The notes: generated by a model not told the origin, from the letters alone. A DNA stretch of 64,000 nucleotides from F23-B02 sp045599385 (GCA_045599385.1 JAZRVW010000037.1:1-64000); one strand, 5' to 3'; shown: positions 1 through 8,919, numbered from the stretch's first letter. Translations and numbers: made by a program.

Positions 1-174
1 CTTTCGCAGTTCAAATCAATTTATGATTGCTTTCTAGCTCTCAAAGAAATTTTTATAGTCATTTCTGACTTTAAAGAACCCTTTTCTGGTGCTTATTTTA
101 GCATAAGCTTTGTTCTTACATTATCTAATTTTCAAGGTACACTCTTGCCGACCTGTTGAGCGGTCAGCTTTTAC
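1..174 (-). other. Probable 5' leader of an rRNA operon lying off the left edge
   Basis: No protein gene is visible in the first 444 bases. On the minus strand, downstream of two tandem strong promoters, the sequence contains GTACCTTGAAAATTAGAT, a motif of the kind seen in Firmicutes rRNA leaders and spacers. It continues to the window edge without reaching rRNA sequence. I infer that an rRNA operon transcribed leftward begins just outside the window. Bases 304-444 hold only a weak 8-bp inverted repeat (TTCGCGGC near 368 and near 418), with no convincing terminator. Confidence 0.5.
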
Positions 175-203
175 ACATTAGCACAAAGGAGCATACTTGT
201 CAA
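175..203 (-). promoter_or_regulatory. Strong promoter P2 of a presumed rRNA operon
   Basis: The minus strand reads TTGACA (203-198), a 17-bp spacer, then TAATGT (180-175). It lies about 100 bp downstream of a second TTGACA promoter, which is the usual tandem arrangement of rRNA promoters. Confidence 0.65.
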
Positions 204-274
204 GAACTTTTTTCAATTTCCTGAGAAATTTTTATTGTTCACGGCATAAACACCCTTGCCTAAAGTGCTTAGTC

Positions 275-303
275 AGTATACAACGCCATTCGTCTTTTGT
301 CAA
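275..303 (-). promoter_or_regulatory. Strong promoter P1 of a presumed rRNA operon
   Basis: The minus strand reads TTGACA (303-298), exactly 17 bp, then TATACT (280-275). It is a near-consensus vegetative promoter pointing to the left edge. No coding sequence lies between it and the edge. Confidence 0.7.
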
Positions 304-444
304 CACCATTTTGATGTTTTTTTCAAACATTTTTGAGGTAAATTTGTAACTTCTAAATCTTGTGTTTTCGCGGCAAAAACTACCACAAAATAGCCATGAG
401 ATTGCGTTCTGTTCCGCCGCGAACTTTTCAAAATTTCTGTTGTT

Positions 445-927
445 TTACTCAAGAATGGTTATTCCCATTTCTCCGATAAAGGGTACAGGCTCCATCTTAT
501 TTGCGACGGCTTTTTTGGCATTCAGTAACGCCAGTACAGCCGCTGTAATTCCGCAGGCTTTCTTGAGGGGCTTGCCGATAATGGGGATTTTTTTGAATAC
601 ATTCGTAGCCACATCAAAGATAAACAGCAGGCACGCCTGATTTGCGTGATAATTTATCAGTTCGTTGCCCTTGCTCTTTACAAAATAAGTATAAAGGAAC
701 GCAGGACCGAGATAGCTTGCCGCAGCAATCCAGCGGTTGTTGTCAAGCTTGAGAACATCCTTCAAATCATTCTCGTCTTTATCTGAGACACTATCCATTA
801 CCTGCTGGAAGGCATTGATAAAAGGATTTTCGTCATAAACATCTTGCTCTCCGGGCTTCCAACCGCAGCTGATGCACATTTTTCCGCCGTCGGGAATATA
901 AGAACCACATTTGGGACATTTATTCAT
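445..927 (-). CDS. Zinc-ribbon membrane protein (DUF4870/Tic20-like)
   Basis: The protein has 160 residues. Cys4, Cys7, Cys18 and Cys21 form an N-terminal CxxC...CxxC zinc ribbon. A linker of about 45 residues leads to hydrophobic segments around residues 68-85, 95-112 and 125-140. The motif NYHANQACLLF resembles the HANQ signature of DUF4870/Tic20-like membrane proteins. Start support: AGGGGAG lies 7 bp before the ATG. Its role is unknown; such proteins are usually annotated only as zinc-ribbon proteins. It points the same way as the upstream hydrolase gene but is 81 bp away, so co-transcription is unsure. Confidence 0.75.
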   Translation of the reverse strand: MNKCPKCGSYIPDGGKMCISCGWKPGEQDVYDENPFINAFQQVMDSVSDKDENDLKDVLKLDNNRWIAAASYLGPAFLYTYFVKSKGNELINYHANQACLLFIFDVATNVFKKIPIIGKPLKKACGITAAVLALLNAKKAVANKMEPVPFIGEMGITILE

Positions 928-1008
928 TGTCTGCTCCCCTTTTTATGTACGGCGCATTGCGCCGAAAATTTTTGTTATATTATATATTATGACTGCGCAT
1001 TTTTCAAG

Positions 1009-1677
1009 TCATGCGCAAAATCTGTGGCTTCCGATCGTCATAAGGTAGGGACGTGACCATATCCACGAGCTTGTGGCAGTTGCAGGATTGAAATAATATA
1101 TCGCGCCGCCGGTTGGATCGTAGCCGTTTAAAGCTTCTCGTGCAGCGCGGTATGCGCTGTCGGAAATCGGCTGATTGAACTGACCGTCATTCAGGCAGGA
1201 AAATGCTCCGTTCTGATAAATCACGCCCGAAATACTGTTTGGGAATGAGGAGTGTTCAACTCGGTTGAGTACAACTGCGCCTACAGCCACTTGCCCGATA
1301 TATGGCTCTCCCCTTGCCTCTGCGGAAATCAGCCTTGCGAGCAGATATACGTCGCCTTCGCTTGCGCCGCCGCCCGATGCTTCATATATGCCCATCGCGG
1401 CAAGCGTCTGCTTTCCCGCAACACCGTCTACCGAGAGTCCGTTTGAGCGCTGAAAATACTTCACGGCACTTTCGGTTTTGCTTCCGAATATTCCGTCAAC
1501 GCTTCCCGTATAATAACCCCAACTTTTCAGCCGTGTCTGAATCTGCGTCACGGTAGGACCCGTGGAGCCGCGTTTATATGCCGCCGCGTCTGCAGACTGG
1601 GCAAGTGCAATCAGCAGTATATTTACGGCAAAAACAAGCGCTATCGCAAGAATAAGCTTTTTTCTTTTTACACTCAA
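1009..1677 (-). CDS. sleB: SleB-like spore cortex-lytic / cell wall hydrolase
   Basis: The product has an N-terminal membrane or signal segment (LILAIALVFAVNILLIAL), a peptidoglycan-binding domain 1 repeat (GSTGPTVTQIQTRL to KQTLAAMG) and a C-terminal Hydrolase_2 (SleB) domain with LISAEARGEPYIGQVAVGAV and the catalytic Glu of SAEA. SleB enzymes are lytic transglycosylases that degrade cortex peptidoglycan during germination; homologues also act on vegetative wall. Start choice: I prefer the TTG at 1677, preceded by AGAGGAAG at 7 bp, over the TTG at 1716, which lacks a good site. This gives 222 residues. The domain order matches the family. Whether it is spore-specific cannot be told from sequence. 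Confidence 0.85.
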   Translation of the reverse strand: MSVKRKKLILAIALVFAVNILLIALAQSADAAAYKRGSTGPTVTQIQTRLKSWGYYTGSVDGIFGSKTESAVKYFQRSNGLSVDGVAGKQTLAAMGIYEASGGGASEGDVYLLARLISAEARGEPYIGQVAVGAVVLNRVEHSSFPNSISGVIYQNGAFSCLNDGQFNQPISDSAYRAAREALNGYDPTGGAIYYFNPATATSSWIWSRPYLMTIGSHRFCA

Positions 1678-1731
1678 AGTATCACTTCCTCTGGTTATAT
1701 TCTGCTTATTCCGCAATAATTGTATGCAAAG

Positions 1732-1768
1732 AAAAAAATACCTGAATGCCGAAGCATTCAGGTATTTT
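1732..1768 (-). terminator. Rho-independent terminator of the rnf operon
   Basis: The stem AATACCTGAATGC / GCATTCAGGTATT has a 4-base loop. The minus strand then continues as a T run. It lies directly downstream of rnfB. Confidence 0.9.
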
Positions 1769-1784
1769 AAATTCAGTTAAGGTA

Positions 1785-2579
1785 TCAGTTGAGAACCTTG
1801 ATGATGTGGCGGGGGCAGATGTCGGAGCAATGGCCGCACTGAACGCACTTGGAGACGTTGATCTTTGCGAGATTGTTCTCAACAACGATTGCGTCAGCAG
1901 GGCATTCCTTCTGGCACTTCATGCAGCCGATGCAGCCTGCGTCACAAGCCTTCATTACAACAGCGCCCTTGTCGCAGCTGGAGCATGCGGGCATAACGTG
2001 CTGCTCGTAAGGAATGAGCTTGACAATCTTCTTGGGGCAGGCATTGACACAGTTGCCGCAGCCTACGCACTGCTCACGGTCGACCTTTGCAACACCGTTT
2101 TCGATGTGCATTGCGCCGAACTGGCAGGCGTTTACACAGTTGCCGAGGCCGATGCAGGCGAAGCGGCAATCCATGTTGCTCTTACCGCCGAACAGCATTG
2201 CTGCCTGGCAGTTCTGGGGTCCCTTGTAGTTGAAGCGCTTGACAGCCTTGTCATCGGTGCCGGAGCAGGGAACAAATGCGACCATTTTGACAGAATCGCC
2301 TGCGGAAACGCCCATGATCTCTGCGATCTTTGCAGCGCCCTCTTCGCCTGCGGCAACGCACTTGTTGACAGGTGCTTCGCCCTTTGCTACAGCAGCGGCA
2401 TAGCCGTCACAGCCAGCGAAGCCGCAGCCGCCGCAGTTTGCGCCGGCCAGGCATTCACGAACTGCTGCCTGCTTGGGATCAACTTCAACATAGAAAATCT
2501 TAGATGCAATTGCGAGGATTGCACCGAACGCGGCGCCCATAACGCCGAGAACGAGGACAGCATAAAGAACATATTCCAT
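1785..2579 (-). CDS. rnfB: Rnf complex subunit B, iron-sulfur electron entry protein
   Basis: The protein has 264 residues. An N-terminal transmembrane helix (about 3-25) is followed by a cysteine-rich motif (CLAGANCGGCGFAGCDGYA) typical of the RnfB 4Fe-4S domain. Ferredoxin-type CxxCxxCxxxCP clusters follow, including CVGCGNCVNACP and CIGCMKCQKECP and a final CVQCGHCSDICP. RnfB passes electrons from ferredoxin into the membrane complex. It is the last gene of the rnfCDGEAB operon and precedes a terminator. This gene order is the one typical of clostridial and acetogen Rnf. Confidence 0.95.
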   Translation of the reverse strand: MEYVLYAVLVLGVMGAAFGAILAIASKIFYVEVDPKQAAVRECLAGANCGGCGFAGCDGYAAAVAKGEAPVNKCVAAGEEGAAKIAEIMGVSAGDSVKMVAFVPCSGTDDKAVKRFNYKGPQNCQAAMLFGGKSNMDCRFACIGLGNCVNACQFGAMHIENGVAKVDREQCVGCGNCVNACPKKIVKLIPYEQHVMPACSSCDKGAVVMKACDAGCIGCMKCQKECPADAIVVENNLAKINVSKCVQCGHCSDICPRHIIKVLN

Positions 2580-2594
2580 AATATCGTCCTCCTA

Positions 2595-3200
2595 TTATAC
2601 GGGAATGCTCATACCGCTGAAGCCCATGAATGCAAGAGCAAGCAGGGATGCGGTTACGAGGCAGATGGGGAAGCCTTCGAAGCTTTCGGGGTACTCTGCA
2701 AACTGAACGCGCTCACGGACAGAGGCGAACAGAACGATGGCCAGCATGAAGCCGAGGCCGCCGGTGATACCGTAGACAGTGGACTCGAGGAAGTTGTAGC
2801 CGTTCTGAACGTTCAGAAGGACAACACCGAGAACTGCGCAGTTGGTGGTGATCAGGGGCAGGTAAATGCCCAGTGCGGAGTACAGGGAAGGAATGGACTT
2901 CTTCAGGAACATCTCAACAAACTGAACAAGAGCTGCGATAACCAGAATGAAAGCGAGGGTCTGGAGGAACTCCAGATTAATGCCGAGAATGCTGGTTTCT
3001 GCAACAAGGATATATGTATTTACTACATAGCAGATTGCAGATGCGAGGCCCATAACGAAGGTAACTGCGAGGCCCATACCGATTGCGGTATCAACCTTGG
3101 AGGAGCAGCCCAGGAAGGGGCAGCAGCCGAGGAACTGGGAGAAGATAAAGTTGTTTATCAGAATTGCTCCCAGAGAAATGGTAATAATACTGGATAACAT
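2595..3200 (-). CDS. rnfA: Rnf complex membrane subunit A
   Basis: The protein has 201 residues with six predicted membrane segments. It is paralogous to RnfE, with the RnfA/NqrE signatures NFIFSQFLGCCPFLGCS and LPLITTNCAVLGV. These membrane cysteines are thought to bind an Fe-S centre between RnfA and RnfE. Its start codon overlaps the rnfE stop by one base (TAATG), which implies translational coupling. Together with RnfE and RnfD it forms the ion-translocating membrane core. Confidence 0.95.
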   Translation of the reverse strand: MLSSIITISLGAILINNFIFSQFLGCCPFLGCSSKVDTAIGMGLAVTFVMGLASAICYVVNTYILVAETSILGINLEFLQTLAFILVIAALVQFVEMFLKKSIPSLYSALGIYLPLITTNCAVLGVVLLNVQNGYNFLESTVYGITGGLGFMLAIVLFASVRERVQFAEYPESFEGFPICLVTASLLALAFMGFSGMSIPV

Positions 3201-3847
3201 TACTTATCTTCCTCCTTCTTTGCTTTCTTTTCTTCGGACTTCTTCAGTGCAAACTGCATTGCTGCAATCAGGCAGCCGAGAGTGAGGAAGCCGCCGAAGG
3301 GCATGGTGAGGAGCATTGCGCCCTGGAAGTTTTCGCCAAAGACTGCAATGCCTTCGCCGCCGTTGAGCAGGCCGCCGCCGAAGGTGCCCTTGCCGAGAAG
3401 CTCACGGATAAGGCACATGATGGTAAGAACTACGGTGTAGCCAAGACCCTGGAAGATGCCGTCCAGTGCAGATGCGCCGACGGAATTCTTTGCTGCAAAT
3501 GCTTCGGCACGGCCGATGATGATGCAGTTAACAACAATCAGGGGAATGAATACGCCCAGGGATTCGCTCAGTGCAGGAAGGAATGCCTTAAGGACATAGT
3601 CAACGATGGTGACGAAGCCTGCAATGATAACTACGAAAACTGCGATACGGATATCGTTGGGGATAATCTTACGCAGTGCGGAAATAACGATGTTGCAGCA
3701 GGTCAGAATGATCAGAACGGAAATGCCCATGCCCAGACCGTTGAACAGGCTGGTGGTGATTGCCATTGTGGAGCACATACCGAGAAGCTGAACGAGAACG
3801 GGGTTATTGGTAATAAGGCCGTCCTTGAATTGTTTTTTAACGTTCAT
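3200..3847 (-). CDS. rnfE: Rnf complex membrane subunit E
   Basis: The protein has 215 residues and several membrane helices. It starts with a cytoplasmic stretch containing FKDGLITNNPVLVQLLGMCS, the usual RnfE/NqrD opening, and also has FIPLIVVNCIIIGRAEAFA. A charged tail of Lys and Glu closes the protein. It pairs with RnfA around a membrane Fe-S centre. The gene lies 13 bp downstream of rnfG within the operon. Confidence 0.95.
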   Translation of the reverse strand: MNVKKQFKDGLITNNPVLVQLLGMCSTMAITTSLFNGLGMGISVLIILTCCNIVISALRKIIPNDIRIAVFVVIIAGFVTIVDYVLKAFLPALSESLGVFIPLIVVNCIIIGRAEAFAAKNSVGASALDGIFQGLGYTVVLTIMCLIRELLGKGTFGGGLLNGGEGIAVFGENFQGAMLLTMPFGGFLTLGCLIAAMQFALKKSEEKKAKKEEDK

Positions 3848-3860
3848 CAGTCAGACCTCC

Positions 3861-4421
3861 TTAACCCATATTTGCGACAAAATCAATTGCCGCTGCTACA
3901 CTGCGGGTGACTGCCTTGGAAGTGATGGTTGCGCCGGAAATTGCCTCAACCTCGCCCTTTTCCTTGGTGATGAAGCAGTTGGTTGCGTCCTTGCCGACAA
4001 GCTGGTCCTTGAAGTAGGGCTTGCTTGCCTCTGCGCCGAGGCCTGAGGTTCCAGCGCTGGAAACAATTGCGATGCCGGTGCAGGTGCCGGTTTCTGCGTC
4101 AACGCCGATGGCGGTGAGAACCTTGCCCTGAGAGCCGGAGGTTTCACATTCCACAACGTAGGTCTTGCCGTCTTCCGCGACAGTATACTTAACGATTGTG
4201 ATCTTTGCACCGTTGACATCTACGGTATCGCCGACATCAACAGCCTTAAGAGGATCAATTTTTACGCCTTCGGGCATGACTGCCTTGTAGGCTTCTTCGG
4301 TAGTCTTTGCATTGTTTTTGGCAATGGGATCCTTGGTGATCATATAAACACCGCCGAGGATACCTGCAACAACAGCAGAGACGAGGAACAGAATGAGAGC
4401 AAGCTTCAGAATTTTATTCAT
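3861..4421 (-). CDS. rnfG: Rnf complex subunit G, covalent FMN protein
   Basis: The protein has 186 residues: one N-terminal membrane anchor (about 5-27) followed by an extracytoplasmic FMN-binding domain. The SGAT motif at 162-165 supplies the threonine (Thr165) that carries FMN through a phosphoester bond in this family. Gene context is between rnfD (4-base overlap, ATGA) and rnfE. It relays electrons from RnfD on the outer face of the membrane. Confidence 0.95.
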   Translation of the reverse strand: MNKILKLALILFLVSAVVAGILGGVYMITKDPIAKNNAKTTEEAYKAVMPEGVKIDPLKAVDVGDTVDVNGAKITIVKYTVAEDGKTYVVECETSGSQGKVLTAIGVDAETGTCTGIAIVSSAGTSGLGAEASKPYFKDQLVGKDATNCFITKEKGEVEAISGATITSKAVTRSVAAAIDFVANMG

Positions 4422-5455
4422 GCCTTTGCCTCCTTCTTTGCGGCTTTCTTTGCAGCCTTGAGGTCTGCCTTGGAAACGCCGAACTGACGGCCGCGGGTTC
4501 CCTTATCAATTGCCCATGCGCACAGGTTCATGATAAGGATTGCGAAGGTGACACCTTCGGGGAAGCCGCCGAAGTAACGGATAAGAACGGTCAGAGCGCC
4601 GCAGCCGAAGCCGTAGAGGAGCTGGCCGTTAAGAGTTACGGGGCTGCTGGAATAGTCGGTTGCCATGAAGATGGCGCCCAGGAACAGACCGCCGGTGAGG
4701 AGGTTGCACATCATCCAGTCAAAGTTGGTGTAGCCTTCCCTGCCGAACGCGAGGGTAAGAACTGCAACGGTGCCGATGTAGGCAACGGGAATGCGCCAGT
4801 TGATGACCTTCTTAATCAGCAGGTATGCGCCGCCGACGAGAAGAGCAAGGGCGCTGATTTCGCCGATACTGCCGGGCATATTGCCGATGAACATGTCCAT
4901 ATAGCCGTAGGTATTGCTGACTGCATCTGCTGCCTTGTCTTTCATGAGGCTCAGAGGAGTTGCCATGGAAGCGCCGTCAACAAACACATTTGCAGCCTTG
5001 GGCATTGCGTTGGGAACTGCCCAGTCGGTCATGATCTTAGTCCAGGAGAAGAACAGGAATGCACGGCCTGCAAGTGCGGGGTTGACAAAGTTCTTGCCGA
5101 GACCGCCGTAAAGCTGCTTGACAATGATAATGCCGAAGAATGCGCCAATAACGGGCATCCACAGGGGTGCATTGGAGGGGAGAGTGAGAACCAGCAGAAT
5201 GCCGGTGACACATGCGGAAAGGTCGCCGATGGAGCCGGGCTTCTTCATGAGCTTGCGGTAGCCCCACTCAAAGAACACGGCGGAAAGAACGGAAACTGCA
5301 AGCAGTGCCAGAACGCGTGCTCCGAACTGCCATACGCCGACAGCGATGGCGGGAACCAGAGCGATGATAACGTCCAGCATGATGTTGGAGGTACCGGTCT
5401 TGGTTCTTACCTGAGGCTGGTAGGAAGCGTCAAAGGTATATTCTCTTGCTTTCAC
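4418..5455 (-). CDS. rnfD: Rnf complex membrane subunit D, covalent FMN protein
   Basis: The protein has 345 residues with multiple membrane helices. DGASMATPL around 160-168 matches the flavinylation motif of RnfD/NqrB, with Thr166 as the likely FMN site. It belongs to the NqrB/RnfD family and is thought to form the Na+ or H+ pathway. The C-terminal tail is rich in Lys and Ala. The gene overlaps rnfC by 4 bases and rnfG by 4 bases, so the three are tightly coupled. Confidence 0.95.
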   Translation of the reverse strand: MKAREYTFDASYQPQVRTKTGTSNIMLDVIIALVPAIAVGVWQFGARVLALLAVSVLSAVFFEWGYRKLMKKPGSIGDLSACVTGILLVLTLPSNAPLWMPVIGAFFGIIIVKQLYGGLGKNFVNPALAGRAFLFFSWTKIMTDWAVPNAMPKAANVFVDGASMATPLSLMKDKAADAVSNTYGYMDMFIGNMPGSIGEISALALLVGGAYLLIKKVINWRIPVAYIGTVAVLTLAFGREGYTNFDWMMCNLLTGGLFLGAIFMATDYSSSPVTLNGQLLYGFGCGALTVLIRYFGGFPEGVTFAILIMNLCAWAIDKGTRGRQFGVSKADLKAAKKAAKKEAKA

Positions 5456-6813
5456 TTGTTTTCAGCCTCCTTTTTTGCAGCTTCTTCTGCGGCCTTGCGA
5501 GCCTTCTCTTCTGCGGCCTTTGCGGCGAAGAGGAGCTTTGCGGTCTTGAAGGAGTGGGTCAGCGGCATTCTGCCGGGGCAGTTGTAGGAGCAGCTGCCGC
5601 ACTCGAAGCAGTCAAGAATGTGGTACTTCTTCATGTTCTCGAAGTCACCCTTCTTGAAGTAGTTGTACATATAAACGGGTTCAAGACCCATGGGGCATAC
5701 GGTAATGCACTTACCGCAGCGGATGCAGGTGGGATTCTCAACAGTGCGGTCCTCTTCCTCGGTGAAGAACAGGATACCTGCGGTACCCTTAACGTTTACT
5801 GCATCAAGTCCGGTGCAGATGAGGCCCATCATAGGTCCGCCCAGAACGATCTTCTTGGGGGTCTTGATGAAGCCGCCGCACTGCTCGGCGATGTAGCTGA
5901 AGGAGGTACCGATACGGCACTGAAGGTTGTAGGGCTTGTTGACAGCGGTGCCGCCAACGGTGAGGATACGCTCATAGCAGGGAACGCCTTCATAGCATGC
6001 TCTGTAAATTGCGTATGCGGTCTGAGTGCTGATTACGTTGCAGCCCACATCAGCGGGAAGCTTTCCGGGGGGAACCTCACGGTTGGTGATTGCCTTGATC
6101 TGCATTTTCTCAGCGCCCTGGGGATACTTTACGTCCTCGGGAACGATTTCAATGCCGTACTGTGCGGGATTGAAGGAGTTGAGCAGGTCGATTGCGTCCT
6201 GCTTGTTCTTCTCAATGCCGTAGTAGGCCTTGTCCAGTCCGCAGGCAATGCGTGCCACCTGAATACCCTTGAGGAGTTCTTCGGGGTGGAGCTTCATTGT
6301 CCAGTGGTCGCCGTTGAGGTAGGGCTCACATTCAGCACCGTTGCAGATGAGGGTGTCGACCTTGCCGACGCCGCCCTTGAGCTTGAATGCGGTGGGGAAC
6401 ATTGCGCCGCCCATGCCGACGATGCCGGCCTCGCGGAGTCTGGTGAAGATTGCTTCGGGATCCTTCAGCTCTTCTTCGGTCAGAGGAGCGAGATCCTTGC
6501 AGGGAGTATCCTGGAAGTCGTTTTCGATAACGATTGCAGGAATAAGGTCACCCAGAGGATGAAGTCTGGGCTCGATTTTGATGACCTTGCCGGATACGGG
6601 AGAATGTACGGGAGCGCAGACGGGAGCAGTGTTGTCACCGATCTTCTGGCCCATCGTTACATAATCACCGACAGCCACGATGGGCTGGCAGGGTGCACCG
6701 ATATGCTGTGCCATGGGCACAACAACTTCTTTGGGCGGAGTAACGACGACTACCTCTTCCTGAGGAGCCTTCATATAATTGGGATGTACGCCGCCACGGA
6801 ACTTATAGGGCAT
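5452..6813 (-). CDS. rnfC: Rnf complex subunit C, NADH-oxidoreductase
   Basis: This is the first gene of the operon, 453 residues from the chosen start. Order: N-terminal RnfC barrel (FRGGVHP), NADH/FMN-binding region with GMGGAMFPTAFKL, SLBB-like region, then two 4Fe-4S motifs (Cys363/366/369/373 and Cys402/405/408/412) and an Ala/Lys/Glu-rich tail. RnfC exchanges electrons with NAD. Start: AGAGAGGTG lies 7 bp before the ATG at 6813. The frame stays open upstream to 6927, but a good promoter sits inside that extension, so the longer form is rejected. Confidence 0.95.
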   Translation of the reverse strand: MPYKFRGGVHPNYMKAPQEEVVVVTPPKEVVVPMAQHIGAPCQPIVAVGDYVTMGQKIGDNTAPVCAPVHSPVSGKVIKIEPRLHPLGDLIPAIVIENDFQDTPCKDLAPLTEEELKDPEAIFTRLREAGIVGMGGAMFPTAFKLKGGVGKVDTLICNGAECEPYLNGDHWTMKLHPEELLKGIQVARIACGLDKAYYGIEKNKQDAIDLLNSFNPAQYGIEIVPEDVKYPQGAEKMQIKAITNREVPPGKLPADVGCNVISTQTAYAIYRACYEGVPCYERILTVGGTAVNKPYNLQCRIGTSFSYIAEQCGGFIKTPKKIVLGGPMMGLICTGLDAVNVKGTAGILFFTEEEDRTVENPTCIRCGKCITVCPMGLEPVYMYNYFKKGDFENMKKYHILDCFECGSCSYNCPGRMPLTHSFKTAKLLFAAKAAEEKARKAAEEAAKKEAENK

Positions 6814-6845
6814 TTGCATCACCTCTCTATTTTTTGACAACCTTA

Positions 6846-6874
6846 AATATACCATAAACGAAAGTTTGTGTCTA
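6846..6874 (-). promoter_or_regulatory. Promoter of the rnf operon
   Basis: TAGACA, a 17-bp spacer and TATATT lie on the minus strand about 33 bp before the rnfC ATG. This supports the short rnfC start. Confidence 0.6.
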
Positions 6875-7025
6875 CCTTCATTGTTCATGTTTTCGTCATT
6901 TTTCCGTTCAATTTTACGTTTTTCCATGTCAAATAATTAACAATTATGTATTATTTTGTACAATAATTAACTAACTTTACAGTATCCTTATTTTGTGTAA
7001 TCTTTTGCGCGGCATTAAATAGGGC

Positions 7026-7055
7026 TTTACCGGCGGAGTATAAATGTTGTATAGT
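7026..7055 (+). promoter_or_regulatory. Candidate promoter of the GH2 gene
   Basis: TTTACC, an 18-bp spacer and TATAGT end 35 bp before the GH2 ATG. The -35 is only a moderate match. Confidence 0.4.
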
Positions 7056-7090
7056 ATATACATTAATAATTATGCGCGGAGGTTACGCTT

Positions 7091-8776
7091 ATGCTTACTC
7101 CCTGGGGCGAAAAGCTTGACAGAAGCAATGTGCTTACGGAATATCCCCGTCCGCAGATGGTGCGCGGCGGCTATGTGAATTTAAACGGCGAATGGGATTA
7201 CGCCTTCACGGTTGACGGCGTTGAGCCTGACGAGTGGGACGGAAAGATTCTTGTCCCCTTCTCTCCCGAGTGTGAGCTTTCGGGCGTCGGGCGTATTCTT
7301 CGTCCCGGCGAGTATCTGTGGTATCACCGCGAATTTACGCTCCCCGAGCACAAGGGCAGAGTTCTGCTCCATTTCGGCGCCGTTGACCAGATTTGCACGG
7401 TATATTTAAATAATGTAGAGATATGCAGTCACGTGGGCGGTTATCTGCCCTTTGAGTGCGATATCACCGAGGCGCTTTGCGAGGTAAACCGCCTTGTTGT
7501 CTGCGTTATGGACGACTCCGACACGAGCTATCACTCCCGCGGAAAGCAGAAATTCAAGCGCGGCGGAATATGGTACACTCCACAGAGCGGCATTTGGCAG
7601 ACCGTATGGTGCGAGTGCGTTCCCGATGATTATATAAAAGCACTCCGCATTACCCCCGATTTCGACGCCGCCTCTGTTCAAATCTCTGCGGAAACCGTCG
7701 GCAGCTCCCCTGCCGCTGCGATATTTGAAGGGAAAGAGTATCCCCTGCCCGCCGTAATCCCCGTTCCCGATTTTGAGGCCTGGACTCCCGACAACCCGAA
7801 GCTCTATGATTTTTCCGTCATTTGCGGCAAGGACAAGGTGGACAGTTACTTTGCCATGCGCAAGTTCTCCGTTGAAAAAGGCGCCGACGGAATAAAGCGT
7901 CTTTTCATCAACGGCTCTCCCCTCTTCCACAACGGAATGCTCGACCAGGGCTACTGGTCTGACGGTATGTACACAGCCCCCTCCGACGAGGCGATGATTT
8001 TCGATATTCAGACCGCTAAGGACATGGGCTTTAATATGCTGCGCAAGCACATCAAGGTTGAGCCTCTTCGCTGGTATTATCACTGCGACCGCCTGGGTAT
8101 GCTGGTATGGCAGGATATGATTAACGGCGGCGGACGGTACAGTCCCGTCATTGTATCCGCGCCGCTTGTTACGGGCATTCATCTGAAGGATAATCATTAC
8201 AGGCTCTTCGCCCGCAATGATGCCGAGGGCAGAGTTCAGTATGAGCTTGAGCTTCGCCAGATGATTAAGCACCTTTACAACTGCCCCTGCATTGCCATGT
8301 GGGTACCCTTCAATGAGGGTTGGGGACAGTTCGACTCCGCAAAAATCTGCGGCATTATCCGCAGCCTCGACAGCACCCGCACCATTGACCATGCTTCAGG
8401 CTGGCACGACCAGAAAATCGGGGACATCAAGAGTCTGCACGTTTACTTCAGAAAGTACGTTCACAAGCAGGACAAGCTGGGCCGCGCCGTTCTTCTCACC
8501 GAATTCGGCGGCTACAACTACTACTGCGAGGGTCATTGCTTCGGCAAGCGGGATTTCGGATACAGAAAGCTCAAAAGCATTGAGGCACTCACGGAGGATT
8601 TGAGAAAGCTTTATTCAGAGCAGATTAAGCCCGCATACGAAAAGGGGCTTGCCGCCGCGGTTTACACTCAGGTTTCCGACGTTGAGGACGAGGTGAACGG
8701 ACTCATCACCTATGACAGAAGGATTGTAAAAATAAAACCCGAAACAATGAAAGACATTATTTCCGTGGATAAATAA
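7091..8776 (+). CDS. Glycoside hydrolase family 2 (beta-galactosidase/glucuronidase-like)
   Basis: The protein has 561 residues. An N-terminal sugar-binding jelly-roll domain (about 20-180), a short immunoglobulin-like region and a C-terminal TIM barrel (about 265-555) match GH2. FNEGWG gives Glu409 as the expected acid/base, and LLTEFGGY gives Glu471 as the expected nucleophile. No signal peptide is seen, so it should act in the cytoplasm on imported glycosides. GH2 covers beta-galactosidase, beta-glucuronidase and beta-mannosidase, and the specificity cannot be read here. The gene is monocistronic, with GCGGAGG before the ATG. Confidence 0.88.
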   Translation: MLTPWGEKLDRSNVLTEYPRPQMVRGGYVNLNGEWDYAFTVDGVEPDEWDGKILVPFSPECELSGVGRILRPGEYLWYHREFTLPEHKGRVLLHFGAVDQICTVYLNNVEICSHVGGYLPFECDITEALCEVNRLVVCVMDDSDTSYHSRGKQKFKRGGIWYTPQSGIWQTVWCECVPDDYIKALRITPDFDAASVQISAETVGSSPAAAIFEGKEYPLPAVIPVPDFEAWTPDNPKLYDFSVICGKDKVDSYFAMRKFSVEKGADGIKRLFINGSPLFHNGMLDQGYWSDGMYTAPSDEAMIFDIQTAKDMGFNMLRKHIKVEPLRWYYHCDRLGMLVWQDMINGGGRYSPVIVSAPLVTGIHLKDNHYRLFARNDAEGRVQYELELRQMIKHLYNCPCIAMWVPFNEGWGQFDSAKICGIIRSLDSTRTIDHASGWHDQKIGDIKSLHVYFRKYVHKQDKLGRAVLLTEFGGYNYYCEGHCFGKRDFGYRKLKSIEALTEDLRKLYSEQIKPAYEKGLAAAVYTQVSDVEDEVNGLITYDRRIVKIKPETMKDIISVDK

Positions 8777-8803
8777 GGCTGTTACAGTTTTTTCACATCT
8801 AAC

Positions 8804-8877
8804 CTGTCATTCTGAGCGAAGCGAAGAATCCCCTATTACGATGGGAGATTCTTCGTCGTTCCTCCTCAGAATGACAG
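8804..8877. repeat. Palindromic intergenic repeat (REP-like)
   Basis: The outer arms CTGTCATTCTGAG (8804-8816) and CTCAGAATGACAG (8865-8877) are perfect reverse complements. Inner arms GAAGAATC (8823-8830) and GATTCTTC (8847-8854) pair as well. The whole 74 bp can fold into one long hairpin. The motif family is common between genes of Firmicutes from memory. No second copy occurs in this window. Confidence 0.75.
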
Positions 8878-8919
8878 CATTTTCAGATAATATTTTTATT
8901 TTAAGCTTATAAAAAATAT

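Noticed and set aside
1746..3197. Long plus-strand frame (483 codons) opposite rnfB and rnfA
   Set aside because: It is antisense to two clear Rnf genes, has no family match and a composition typical of shadow frames.
5446..6837. Plus-strand frame of 463 codons opposite rnfC
   Set aside because: Antisense to rnfC, with no ribosome binding site or recognisable domain.
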